Of a stretch of 64,000 bases of DNA, positions 22,660 through 34,149 are shown one piece after another. Source of the DNA: Nereocystis luetkeana (Eukaryota > Sar > Phaeophyceae > Laminariales > Laminariaceae); assembly GCA_031213475.1 (NCBI GenBank), contig JARUPZ010000017.1, forward strand, positions 4,088,849 to 4,152,848. The letters run 5' to 3'. The notes beneath the pieces are model-generated. The model saw only the letters and a program-made list of their open reading frames with translations, ran no database searches and was not told the DNA's origin. Both the position numbers and the translations under genes were made by a program. How positions within the stretch are numbered: the stretch's first letter is position 1; each line of letters begins with the position of its first letter.

Positions 22660-22815
22660 CTCAGCAGCCTCCTTCGAATCGGTCCGGCTCAACACCCCCC
22701 CCCCCCCCCCCCCCTCCCTCCCTCCCTGGAGAGGCCGTACTTTAAGGGTAAAAACAATCAGAGATAAGGGGCGTGAACGTCGCCATCCGTCGGTTCACCG
22801 GAGGCGGGTTGCGTA
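22660..22815 (-). pseudogene. Decayed partial copy of the small gene's last exon
   Basis: On the minus strand the blocks AACCCGCCTCCGGTGAACCG, ACGGATGGCGACGTTC and AAGTACGGCC, then the terminal GAAGGAGGCTGCTGA, match in order the 3' half of the exon at 22900-23212. Interruptions include a C-run at about 22698. The copy sits immediately downstream of the intact exon, so it is a local tandem duplicate. Confidence 0.75.
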
Positions 22816-22899
22816 TACACTACCAGCATATTTCGCATACTGATATACTAGCACGCTGTTCCAGCACCTATCACAATAAAATCCAGCGGTTATTTTTAT

Positions 22900-25555
22900 T
22901 CAGTAGCCTCCTCTGAACCGATCTAGCTCCGCCTCGGCGTCGTCCTCTCCCGAGGCGCCGTACTTTTTTGGGTCAAAGTTGGGGATAGGGGGGGTATACG
23001 TCGCCATCCGTCGGTTCAACGGAGGCGGGTTGCGGTCCTTCTGCCGGGCGGCGTGCTGGAGCAACTCGGGGAGGTTGGCGATGGCATCGTCCCTGAGCTT
23101 GATCTTCATCGTCAGGTCGGCCATTCTCTCGTTGTGGGTGGTGGCCATCTTGCTGTTGTAACGCCGACCTACATCGAACTCCCGCTGTTTTTCCTCGGCC
23201 GAAATTTCGGGTCTGCGGTCGTGGGGGGGGGCGGGGGTTTCGTGGGGATTGGAGGTTGGGGTTGGAAGTTAAGAGCTGGGATAGGATTAGGTAGTTGGGG
23301 TGGGAGTTAGAGTGGGGGTGGGATGTGGTGATTCGTGCGAGGGAGTGGGAGTTGGGGGGGGGTTGGGGTTGGGGGTGGGGGTGGAGGTGGGGGGGGCGTG
23401 CTCATGTGTTGCTTGCCGTAGCCATTTACCATCCACCTCGCATCCCCTTCGAGATGGAGCACGTCTCCTATTCCTAACAGAGACACCTCCTACACTTGGG
23501 CGCTCATTACCTTATTTCCGGGTGGTAGGGGGGGGGGGTGAGTTGAGAAAAGGGGGTAGGGTAGGGTAGGGTAGGGTAAGGGTAGGGTAGGGTAGGGTAA
23601 GGGTAGGGTAAGGGTAGGATAAGGTAGGGTAGGGTGGGAAAGGCAGCACAGCAATGATATCTTCACGAAACGCGGCCAAAACGTCAGCACATCCTCGTCC
23701 CTGCTTAATATACTTCCCCGCCCTGTGCCCCGCGTCTCGCCTCGTTGAAGTCGCCATATGGGGTACGAGCCAACGATATTGCTTGACTACCCTCGAAGGA
23801 CGATACAGACCAGATGAAAGTGGCGGACACAGGAGTGGAAAACGGATGACAGCGCCTCTTATAACTCTGCTGTACTTCATGGCGGTGCCTACTGTATCGA
23901 ACTGAATCGATTCAAGTCGACACAGCGGGCAGCACAAGGAAAAGCAGGAGGTCGATCAGGAGTGCGGTCATCCATAGATTGGTTAAACGGTCATTATCCC
24001 AAACATCGTCAGGGGAGCGTACTAAAGCAGCGACATTGGCTCGTATTCCATGGGACGACTACAAAGAGACTGGGTAAGGGTCGGGGCGCGGGGCGCAGGC
24101 GCGGCGGTGTGTTCTACAGGGACGAAACAAATGGACGTCTTGGCCGCGCTTCGCGTAGAAATGAATGGTGTGCCCCTCTTTCCCTAACCTTCCCTTCCAT
24201 ACCCCATCCTACTCTACCCTACCCTACCCTACCCTACCCTACCCTACCCTACCCGACCCGACCCTACCGTAACCTACTCTACCCGACTCTGCCCCCCCCC
24301 GTTATCCGCATCTTCTTGCGGGGCCCGTGCGAACTAACATCCCGCTTTGCACCCATCTCTTCAATATGTCACACCTGGGACAAACAGATCATGATCTATC
24401 TATCTGTACATGATCTAGTTCCTCAACTGCAGTTGCGAGAGGTTGTGCGGGATCTGCATAGAGCATATCCCACCCAGGAAACATGTGCTACAGTATGTCA
24501 TGCGGGTTGTACGGGTCTGACCCCGCAACATGAGCTACTGCTGTAGATCATACGTACAAGGTCGGGAATAGATGATCTATCTTCAGTTTGTTGACACGGT
24601 GATTGCTTACAGGAGGCTCCCATCTCATTCTGCGCCAACATTACACGAATCGTTCCATGTCTGGTACCTAACATCACTCTGTCCGGGAATGTACGGATCG
24701 TTTTACACTACAACAGTCAATCAAAACGATCTACCATGGTATATAATTTTCGGGGCAGAGTGGTACCGATTAATAGCATCCACATATCCAATATTACTCG
24801 TACTGCAGTGTAGACTTACAGTAGACTTACAGACCAGTACCCACGTGCTGTATGTACATGTATGAAACATGTTTTTTGAGCGCAATGGCAATAATTTCAT
24901 AAATTTCTCTTCTGCTGGCAACGGGTATTTTCTGGCGGTCTCGGCCGGGGTTTGCAAGAGGGGGCCTGGCCGCATGCTCATCACGGTTCAAAATTTGGGC
25001 CCCGACCGGGCTCCGTGGCGCGTGCTCCGGGCGTCCAAAAGTCGCGCGAGCCGATTCTTTTTCACGGGATTGCTTTCCGCGACGCCGAGCCGCCCCGGAT
25101 AATGGAAACCCCACAATTTGAAATATTCGCTCTGCTGCTGCTGCTGCTGTATCACACCGCTGCTGTATCACACCGCCCCTCCAGCCCTCGAGCTCTCTAT
25201 TCCGCGGCAGCCGCGGTACAACAGCAGTCGCACTATCAAGCTCTTCTCTTTGGGGCGGCCACGGACGGTGCTTCCGTGTGTGCGTGTTTGCCATGATATC
25301 GGTCGTCCTACGTAGGAACTATTACGGGGGATCATAGTTAATAGGACCAAATATTGTTAGTAAAAATGGTTCAATATATAGGTTTTTATGTGTAACATGG
25401 GTCCTGTTAACTATGGTCCCCCGTAATAGGAACCAGCACATGATCTCAAGAGAGGTGTGATTGCTGGGGCAGGGCGGTATAAAGCCACACTTCCTCGGAA
25501 ATACAACAGGAACCGCGCAGCCAAGGTACACACAATAGCGACAGCAGCGGTACAA

Positions 25556-25589
<34 letters not shown>

Positions 25590-27108
25590 GGAGTAAAACA
25601 GCAGTGGTACAACAGCAAATGCGCTTCATTAACGCTTTGACCTTTGTAACAGCCCGTTGTTTTCGTGTTGGTGTGTGTGCAGTGATCCCCAGGAGGTGCA
25701 GTCGTGACCGCCTTTTCACTTCATTTTTTCAGATCAGTCACACATCGTCGTATCATGCCTCACCCTGTCATCACATAAAGAGGAACGCCTGACGATGATG
25801 TTGCCCCTTTCCCGCTCGAGACACCCCGGGATTTCAAGTCAACCGCATCCCGAAGGGGAAGTTTGGACATACAGCGTATGATATCGTGCTATGAGTGCAA
25901 GTATCGTATTACGGCGTATCAAGTACTTGCCCAGCAACAGGTACCGCTGTACCAGCTATGCCACCGGTATCTCTACACACTGGGCTACCAAAAAAGCAAG
26001 GGTCTATCACCTCCCAGGTATATACCCAGCTATTAATAGTGCAATACGACGTACGAATCCCAGATCCTAACCCTAACCCTAAGCCATAACGCACGCTGGC
26101 CTGTTTCCCCGCTGAGCAGGCTGCGCGTCCAGTAGCTTCAGCAGGTTGGCATTCCGGCGTTTTCGTTCCCTAGCCTAACCTACCTCGAACCCTAACCTAC
26201 CCTACGATACCCTACCCTACCCTACCCTACCCCACCCTTCGCTACGCTACCCTAGGCTACATACACTACCCTACGTTATGCTACCCTACCTTACCTTACC
26301 CTGCGCTCCCCTGCCCTGGCCTGACCTACCCTACTCTACCCTACCCTGCCCCAACCTACTGTAGCCTTCGCTGCCCCCCCGTTACACCTCCACCTCTCCG
26401 TCTGCCGTCCTACCTACCCACCTGTGTACCTGAACGTCTTCCCCCTCAGTCTACACTAGGAGCTTCACCAGGTTGACAGTTTTCTGAACCAGCGTTTTCG
26501 TTCCATACCCTGACTTACCCTACCCTGCATCCACTCTACCTTACCCGTACCCGACCCTATGATACCCTACCCTACCCTACCCTACATTATCCTACCCTAC
26601 CCTACCCTATCTTATCCTATCCTATCCTGTCATATCCTATCCTACCCTACCCTACCCTACCTTATCCTACCCTACTCTACCCTATCCTATCTTATCCTAC
26701 CCTACTCTACCTTATCCTACAGCAGTACCTCGATCCTATTCTAACCCATCCCAACCTAAGCTGACCCCCCGTTGCATCTGCACCTGGCTGCCTACCTACT
26801 GTACCTACCTATTGTACCTACCTACCTACCTACCTACCTATCTGTGAGCCTGACTGCCTGTCTACCTGACTGCCTTCCTACCTGCCTCACCGTTTAGTAG
26901 GCTGCGCGTCCAGCAGCTTCAGCAGGTGGACAGTCTTCTGATCCAGCGCTTTCCCAGACCGTCCCTTCTTGATCTTGGCCATCATGCTCCGTCGCCCGAG
27001 CCCCTTTTCCATGGACTTCCCGGACCGCGCAGTCGATGCCCATCCACCTGACGCTGATGATCGGGCAGCGGCCTCTCCCACGACGACATGGAGGGCGGCG
27101 CGCAGCAT
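22900..27108 (-). CDS. Small mitochondrial-type basic protein, two exons; possible mitoribosomal protein
   Basis: Exon 1 is 27108-26891 (218 nt) and exon 2 is 23212-22900 (stop TGA at 22902-22900). The donor AAACG|GTGAGG and acceptor GACCGCAG|A give matching phase (CG+A = Arg) and a 176-residue protein. The N-terminus MLRAALHVVVGEAAARSS, then Ser/Arg-rich sequence, looks like a mitochondrial presequence. The mature part has AKIKKGRSGKALDQKTVHLL, LLDAQPTKRPEISAEEKQRE, MKIKLRDDAIANLPELLQ, then NPPPLNRRMATYTPPIPNFD and an acidic tail. This architecture reminds me of small mitochondrial ribosomal proteins of the mL40 type, but I cannot confirm the family. AATAAAAATAA follows the stop. The 3678 bp intron contains decayed exon-1 copies, TACCC arrays and a fold-back element. 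Confidence 0.75.
23551..24290. mobile_element. Fold-back element with TAGGG/CCCTA pentamer tips
   Basis: A GGGTA array at 23551-23640 faces a TACCC array at 24205-24290. Inside them the sequence is inverted for about 150 bp more: GAAACGCGGCCAAAACGTC against its complement near 24150, TCGTCCCTG..., GCCCCGCG, and TACGAGCCAA against TTGGCTCGTA at 24038. The loop is about 23800-24000. No protein is encoded. It lies in the intron of the small gene. Confidence 0.8.
24385..24600 (+). repeat. Family C dispersed repeat
   Basis: AGATCATGATCTATCTATC, TGATCTAGTTCCTCA, GAGAGGTTGTGCGGGATCTG, GTCATGCGGGTTGTACGG. Clearly homologous to 31440-31700 in the same orientation. 24600-25320 shows only (CTG)n near 25125 and unassigned sequence. 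Confidence 0.75.
25320..25429 (+). mobile_element. MITE family 1, copy 4
   Basis: TATTACGGGGGATCATAG ... CTATGGTCCCCCGTAATAG, with the same internal orientation as copy 1. A CAG/CTG-rich stretch at 25535-25615 follows. Confidence 0.93.
26111..26169 (-). pseudogene. Decayed copy of exon-1 3' end (copy A)
   Basis: The minus strand retains CTGCTGAAGCTACTGGACGC and GCAGCCT, equal to the LLKLLDAQP end of the small gene's exon 1, after GGAACGAAAACGC. The frame is broken and a few bases are missing. It lies inside the parent gene's own intron, followed by a TACCC array. Confidence 0.75.
26170..26760 (+). repeat. TACCC pentamer arrays
   Basis: Imperfect (TACCC)n arrays at about 26170-26385 and 26510-26760, with TATCC and TACCT variants. 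They separate copies A and B and the true exon 1, making units of about 340-440 bp. They resemble but are not telomeric TTAGGG. A short CCTAACCCTAACCCTAA occurs at 26066. Confidence 0.85.
26446..26504 (-). pseudogene. Decayed copy of exon-1 3' end (copy B)
   Basis: The minus strand reads GGAACGAAAACGCTGGTTCA then GAAAACTGTCAACCTGGTGA. Translated, KTLVQKTVNLVKLLV parallels KALDQKTVHLLKLLD of the real exon. It shares with copy A the tail GCGTTTTCGTTCC before a TACCC array, so both descend from one amplified unit. Confidence 0.78.
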
Positions 27109-27900
27109 GGCCTTTGTTGCTCGGGTATGGCACTACGGCGAGCATTACCTCAAAAGTCGAAACAGGAGTTGCACACAATTTGAAGGGGATAAAGTAACCG
27201 GGGATCGGGGACATTGCTAGCTCTTCGAGAGTTTCCGGAGATCTTGCGATCTTGACATACCAGATGCTGATACAGCAGTCATATCTTGATAGGGGATTGT
27301 TGCCGCCATTTGAGACACGAGGTTGAGACATGGCAGCCTTTACGTCAGATCAGACCAGTAGCGAACAACTGGATTGTTGGTTGGTGGTGACGGTGCTGAA
27401 GGTTCGTCGTTTTGTTTCTTCACACCCTAGAGGCTCTCGTTTCGATCGATTGGCCACGAAACCTATCCAATGCGCGTCGCCCTCACCACTCGCCACACTC
27501 GCCGCGTCCGGTCGGATACGTTCTTTCCATTTTTATTGGGACGGACAAACGCAGAAACACGCAACCTTCCGACCGCCCGATTCTTACATTCTACAGCCTG
27601 CGTTTTGACCCGCCGCCCTAAATCCGTCGCCCGCTCGCAACAAGCCCCGCCTATAGCCATCGCCCGCCTCAGATCTCGCCGTGCCGCCGGTGGTCCGCCA
27701 AGTAAGTGGCATGGCAATGCACTACAGCAGTACGCGGACGGGACATACTTTTCCCGTGGTTCGACGAAAAAAGAACATGTTTACGTAGTCATCAGTTTCT
27801 CAGTTTGGCCGGCTGCGTGAGACGTCGGTCGCGCATGTATGTTCTGCCTGAGAACTCGGTGGGTGAATCCCCTGGGAAACCCGAGGGCCAACAGGAGGAC

Positions 27901-28013
27901 TATAAGGGGGGGGCATAGTAAATACCTGGTAGGACCTACGGTACGCACAAAAACCTAAATATTTACCTATTTTCACTTACAAATTTGATCCTATTTACTA
28001 TGGTCCCCCGTAA
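27901..28013 (+). mobile_element. MITE family 1, copy 5, with internal 7 bp insertion
   Basis: GGGGGGGCATAGTAAATA then CCTGGTA then GGACC, where sister copies read AATAGGACC. The far end is ACTATGGTCCCCCGTAA. The insertion is a CCTGG plus duplicated TA (see Part 2). Confidence 0.9.
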
Positions 28014-28641
28014 CACAACCATGCGTATCAATAGTAGTAGCTGTAGTGGTTTCCGTTTCGCAATAAAGCCGTTTCGTGGCGGCAGCATCAAATAAAGTGG
28101 GGGCGGCGGGGGGAGGGGCGGGGGCGAGAATTGTCGAAGCGACCTAAACTCGGCGACTTTCGGCGGCGGCAGCAGCAGGCACGGTTGTGCCCGCAGGAGA
28201 CGCTCGACGGAATGCTCGGTGGGAAGGGGAGCTTGAAAGGGCAACGCCGGTGTTAAAGCCTTGGGGCGGTCTAGGGTTCCCCAAACTCATTGGGGGGATT
28301 TCTAATAATAGCAAGAATCGGTACGTACTACCAGGGTACATCGCTTGTCGGGCCTGCTGCCCTGCTAGGGGACCGGTTTGGGGAGCACTCCGACTTTGAA
28401 GCAACTTCTCGTGTCCCATTCCCACCGCCCAGGGGTCGCGTCTACTTCCGCAAACACGTCAAGCCGGCTCGAGGGCGGCCCCCATTTTGCGACGGGAATC
28501 GATAGTCGAAACAGAGAGCATCAGCCGCTGCCAAGTCTCAGCTTCGCGGGTGCCCTCTGCCCTGTGCGTAAATATTACCCAAAACTCACAGTATTATATT
28601 GTGGAGAAGGTGTTACTTGCTCTGAGCTACCCCCCCCCCCC

Positions 28642-29183
28642 CTATTTTATGTAGGTTGGGTTGGCGTCGGTTGACAACGACACTGTAAAACATACCGCTC
28701 ACTACGTGAGCTAGACAACAACCAGGGTGGTACCGTTTTCTTTTGTTTTTTTTTGGCGGTCGCCCACAGCTGTGGTTGTCGAGTTATTGGATCATTTGTG
28801 CGAGGTAAAGAACCTTTACTCCGCACAAGGGAATTGATCGTATCACGTACCAGGTAGTGTTCAAGATAAGGCACCCAAGAGGCAGTTACATAGTACTCCC
28901 ATTGCTGTCTCTGGAAATGCCTACTCCGGAAATTAAATCAACTCATTGAAGCTGTCATCCATATGCAAGTCCGCCTCACAAGTGGTTCTTAGTAGGATGC
29001 AGGTCACCCTTCATGCGACTCGCCGGACACCTCACGGCGCTTCGCGCTTGGTGCACGCAATGTCTGCCTGGTCGGTGAAAACCCGACATGCTCCGTCCCG
29101 GCATTGTAGGGATGCGAGGGTCTATGGTCACACGACTACGGCCATGCATTAGATCGAGTGCATCTCTCCTATCGAGTACACCC
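28642..29183 (+). mobile_element. Solo long arm of the family B element
   Basis: About 540 bp. Inner end GTTGGGTTGGCGTCGGTTG, then CACTACGTGAGCTAGACAAC, TTTACTCCGCACAAGGG, GGCACCCAAGAGGCAGTTAC, CATATGCAAGTCCGCCTCAC, and the outer family B end (GGCATTGTAGGGATGCGAGG, GAGTACACC, C-run). The same 540 bp arm occurs inverted at 34150-34668 and direct at 35190-35712. No coding sequence. Confidence 0.85.
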
Positions 29184-32100
29184 CCCCCCCCCCTCTAAAC
29201 GGAGGGATCTTTAGGACGTAACGGTGCCGTATACGGACGCACGTTGGCCTACGCGCTCCGTTTCAATACCCGTGGGGAAGCAGGGAGATATGGTTTCAGG
29301 GGCGCACGCGCAAGCGTTTCCAAGAAAAGAAACGTTCGAAGTGAGACGCCAACCTGGGTCTTCGAAGACTAGTCCTCGATGACGCCAAAGGCGAAAGGTG
29401 CTACTACTACTGCTGTACCAACTAACTGCTATAGGGGTAAAAGCTCGATCGATTACCCAGCCCACCAGGTTAAGCATTATAACAATATGCTGTAGATACC
29501 CGAGGGTATATCATGAAGTCTCTGCTTAGCATATCACGGCAACAGTATCACAACTCACATCAGTTCACGCCCAAGTCGTGGCAGGAATATTCAATCGGTA
29601 CAACAGTAGCTCACAAAGCACCATGGAACTACCACCACGAAGAAAGTGTCATACCTGGTATACATCAGGCATACATTAGGAGCGTTCTGTGAAACCTATT
29701 AAAGAGCCCACGAAAGGCCAACAAAAGCCCATCAAACCGGCACGCAGAACAAAAGCGCAAGGCACTCAGAGCATCAATCTCGACACGAGTCGACGGGTGA
29801 AGAAAGGGCTGATACTCGTAGAAGTCTTCTCGCGAAAAACATGAAGGCACGAACAGTAATAGTGGGGAGGGGGGAGGAGAGCCTCCTATGTGACCCCGGA
29901 TCTAAACTACGACTAGAGAAGGGAAGGAAAACAGAAGGAAACGGAAACAGAAGGGCGTATATAATAAATGGGAATAAAAGTGAAGAAAAAAAAAACGATG
30001 TCGAGCCTACATATATATAGTACCTGGTAGTATAGTAGTAGGGGCCGACAGCGTGAAAATGAGCAGGGACATCACAAACCAATATCAATTAAAAAATACC
30101 TTCACGAGGCCACATCCGTAGCACGGCGACTGGAGCATCCCACCCAGCATGCAACCACGACCGCCATACGCATGCTACTTTGACCAGATTCCCGACCTCA
30201 TACAGCTGGGTGTCTTTTGTGTTTTTGATTGAAAAAAGAGAAGGTAATGAAGTTCACCAATTAATAGCAGCCCTAACATCGGCTAATCGCGACAAAAAAT
30301 AGACGACTTTCGAAAGCTCTGTGGAGCAAAGCGTCACAAGTGCCACGGAGGACAGACAACAAATCAACGCTTCCTTGAGCTATAGGCTTCCTTGAACTAC
30401 GAGTAACAGCTGCGATGATTACACAGTTTTTTGTACCGAATTCCTCCTTACAACTGTATGTAGTGGTCGCTACTAGAATGCCTTCAGTTTCTTTGGGCTG
30501 TCTGTGTACTGATTAGACTTCCGAACTTTCCACGCGGCTGGTGGGCCTTTTTTCGTTTTTTTCAGCTGCACAAAAAGTCATCGGAATTTTGCCTTGCGTC
30601 ACCCTCAGGAGGCGTACTACGATGCGGTAGATGTATATAGCACTTTTCGGCCGAACTGTCACTGGGACTGACCGGGCTTCCTATCCTAATATTGTCGGAA
30701 TACTATATCAACATTTTACAGCATATTTCATGATATACCAACTTATAGGCCTTCGGATTTCTCATCGGGTTGCACTACGTTTAGCTTTTTCTCGTTAAAA
30801 TCAGATTTTGAGTGAGGTATAAAGCTCATATACCCAAATCAAGCGCTGAGCCTGAACAAAGTTAGGTGCTGCCCCTATGAGGCGAACACGCCTCCGACGT
30901 CCAAACGCCCCGGAAGGGGGGCCTTGTAATTTCTATGAACACCTCGGACAGATCATCCATGATCCCCACTTCATCACGGCACAGATCAGATTCCTGACTT
31001 CTATCAGTATTATCTACAGTAGCTCATGTTGACGGGTGGGAGCCGTATGTATCATCTGCACGCTCTAGCGCATAATTTCTATTGCATCACAATAGCTCGG
31101 ATTTGTACCACACATATATCATACTGTACCTGCCCAATACCTCATGACAGTTAGGATCTAAATGATCTACAGTAGACAGATAGATCATCATCTGTCGGAA
31201 CTACTGAGGAAATTACTCCACGAAATTTCAAGTAAGTCTATTCGGTCTCAAAACGCGGGGTGCGCTTCTTGTGCCCGAGTCTACTAACTCCAAGCAATTT
31301 GCCCCCGAGATGTGGGTGTCGTTGGAAAAATGAGCTGCACTACTACTCGTGCCGCACGACTTCGGTGACTCCAAGTTAACGAAGTTTTTCTCCGGCTTAA
31401 GGGCGCAGCTGTTGACAGTTGTTGAAAACAAGTTGAAACCTTTCCACACCTTGAGGGAAGATCAGATAGATCATCTACAGATAGATCATGATCTAGATGA
31501 TCTAGTTCCTCGCCTTCCGTTGTGAGAGGCTGTGCAGGATCTGTACATGGTACAGATCAAACGCAGCAAAGGTGTGTGCTACCGTAGATCATGCGGCTTA
31601 TATACGGCTCCCATCCGGCAGCACGAGCTGTTAATAGACCATACAGATAATACAGATCAGGTTTCTATCTGGCCTGAATGACCTGCAGATCATCAAGCGG
31701 GAACCCTCGATGGTCTATCTGATGTGTGAAATAATTTCCAATAGCAAAGCTCGTCCATATTCAAGACCAAGAGGTTCATCACCAACCCGCGGGCGTTCGT
31801 AGTTACGGGTATTGTGGAGGCGTTAAGACCTTGCGCTACTGTAAAAATGGGTCCGACTCCAGTTTCAAGCAGTTTGCCCCCCAAAATGCTTGCCAAGTTG
31901 CAAAGGGGGTATGTATGGCCCATTTACTGCACAACTTGTGCAACTCAAAATTTCAGCATTTTTTACTCCCGAGGCACTGGTGGTACCGTCGCGAAGCGGA
32001 CCTTGGTGTAATCTTACGTGACCATTTCTGCTGCAGCGCTCTCGAAAAACCGCAGCAGCTCGATAGAAAAAAACTGTCCAACTTTAATTCCAACTCAAAG

Positions 32101-33176
32101 AGGGCGTCCCTTCATGAAGGACAAAACCAAAATAAGACGGGGGAAAACATATCGTTTTTCCCCATCCTCCAGCCTTAACTGGCTCTACTGTTCTACTTTT
32201 CAACAGTACTACGGGTGGGGGGGGGGGGGATGTAACCACGTATTCCCCTGTCTTTACACGCCACATTCGGTTCTCAAGACTGTGTTCCCCAGTAATACTA
32301 CTCGTCCAAAATCGTCGTGAGAACGCAACACGCCCACAGAGAAGCCAAGGATGCGTGAAAAACGCGAGAAAATACTCCCTTCCAAACGTACGTGTTGTTG
32401 TCCCCGCTCCCCTGATCGATCTATAATCGTAAAAAGCCTACATATCTCGCGAGCTCCTGTCATGAGCGCCAGCCACCTGAAGGGTATCGCAATAAAGTGA
32501 GCACGCGGGCGGGATTGGAAGGTGGGTGGGTGGGTGGGAAGGTGGGCGGAAGCGCACCAGGGGAGGGGAGCGGGGGTGGGGGGGGGAGGTGGGGAGGCAA
32601 AGCAAATCACGTCCGTGTACATCCGATAATTTAGCTTTTTAACTCGTAGCAGTCTCAAACGTTTTGAGAAACAAAAGATAACAACATTACAAAACATATG
32701 CTGTCGCTAGGAAAGTCGCACAGCACGAAATCCGTGACTGTCGTCAACTTGTAGTATGGGTTGAGCGCGTACGGCGTACGTCGGACGCTTCCGGAAGTTT
32801 GAATGGGGTTCCATTTTTGATACGCCGTCACAAATAGAAATTCGCATTCGCTCGTAAAATTAGGGGAAAATAAACCCTTGTTGCGTCTAAAATGCCCAGT
32901 CTCTTACGTACTGTCGAGCATTTTGGGGACGGACGGAACCCCGGCTCAGAAACAATCCTAGACAACTCCAATGCCCAGTGTATGTCGTCAATGCTACTAC
33001 GGTAATAAGCTTAGCGTATGCCATGGTATATTTTCAGACACCGGAGCAAAATACAAACAGAAGAGAGTCTTGTGACGATTGCAACATGGTGAATGGTTCT
33101 CGTGTTTGAATAGCGGGTATGCGCTCGAGCAGCATGCGCCCCGCCCGGGCTTCTTCCGCCTATCTCCCCCGCTCAC
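29184..33176. other. Gene-poor repeat region
   Basis: Contains the 30612-30900 relative of the 13455 repeat, family C copies (30975-31060 and 31440-31700), and two related blocks near 31250-31430 and 31710-31980 carrying CCAAGCAATTTGCCCCC-type motifs. A G-run lies near 32216. No open frame with supporting splice sites was recognised. Confidence 0.5.
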
Positions 33177-33360
33177 CTGCAAATTCCGCCACGGTCTGCG
33201 CCGGTTCTAAGCCCATCGCCCCCCACGCCCCCCCCTCAGCACCCCCCGACCCCTCGCCGTCATATCTGCTGCTGCTGCTGCTGCTGCTGCTGCCGACCTC
33301 CGGGAAACCCTTCGCAGGCGTTTCGCCCCATATCAGTGGGGGAGCAGCGTCGTCCTCAGA
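33177..33360 (-). CDS. Isolated candidate internal exon, unknown protein
   Basis: A minus-strand frame lies between the acceptor GTGGTCAG|TCTGAGG and the strong donor TTTGCAG|GTGAGC. It reads SEDDAAPPLIWGETPAKGFP, a run of eight Ser from a CTG repeat, then Gly-rich sequence ending LEPAQTVAEFA. It is 184 nt and leaves the frame in phase 1. No partner exons were found on either side, so it may be chance or a relic. I do not recognise the family. Confidence 0.25.
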
Positions 33361-33535
33361 CTGACCACTAACTTCGAACGCCGAAATGACGGACTAGTAG
33401 ACATAAAGCACATACAATGCACACATCCATCGTTGGGGGGGGGGGGGGGGAAGTGTGTATGTGTGGGGGGGGGGGGGGGGGGGGGGCGTCAGTTATTTCT
33501 CGAGTCCACACTATAAGGAAAAAAACGTTGTCCGA

Positions 33536-33559
<24 letters not shown>

Positions 33560-33567
<8 letters not shown>

Positions 33568-33785
33568 TACTCGTTGGCTGCTCGCCTTAGTGATTAAAAA
33601 AGCGACCATGCGCCCCTTTCGAGACGGAGCACCGTTTTGATTCCAAACGGAGACACCTGCAACATTTGCGCGCTCACTACTGCACGTGTTTTTGCATGTA
33701 TAACATAGAAACGTTAGGCGTATCTTATCGACTTCCTGTTTCGCCGTTTGTGGCCGCCATCTGTCTCCTAGGATAGAGGAGGAGG
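33560..33785 (+). repeat. Family A transposon copy
   Basis: G-run, GTACTCGTTGGCTGCTCGCC, CCCCTTTCGAGACGGAGCAC, GGAGACACCTGCAACATTTG, CTTCCTGTTTCGCCGTTTG, GTGGCCGCCATCTGTCTCC. Together with 42060-42275 and 63410-63645 this defines the roughly 230 bp full-length family A. Confidence 0.8.
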
Positions 33786-34149
33786 GGGCGGGGGGGGTCA
33801 ATTACTGTGACAATACGATCAGCGAACTTGGGGCACCGTCCTACTGCGGCTGAAAATTCATATAAACGTAGATGCCCTACCGTAGGTTCCATCGAGAGCA
33901 GAAATGCCGGTTTCAAGATCTCAACAAACGATACGCACACCGCAAAATATCAAAAAAGTCAACTGCCGTCAACCACACCAGCAATCAATCAATCAATCAA
34001 TCAAAGGCGAACGTTTGGGCAAAGGCCCATAAAGGGTACACTTCGTACACCTCAAGTATGTTTTCTATGAGGTCACTAACATCAAAAGGATGGTTTTCTA
34101 CATGTTTCTTTCATATTATATCGCGCGGGGGGCAAGCAGGGGTGAAGGT

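Noticed and set aside
26064-26085. CCTAACCCTAACCC as a telomere or interstitial telomere
   Set aside because: Only two to three TTAGGG-type units occur beside much larger TACCC arrays. This is more likely drift within the pentamer repeat.
27470-27715. Arg-rich plus-strand frame ending near a CCAA|GTAAGT donor, resembling a targeting presequence
   Set aside because: Plausible as a first exon diverging from the small gene, but no following exon could be found. The evidence is too thin to annotate.
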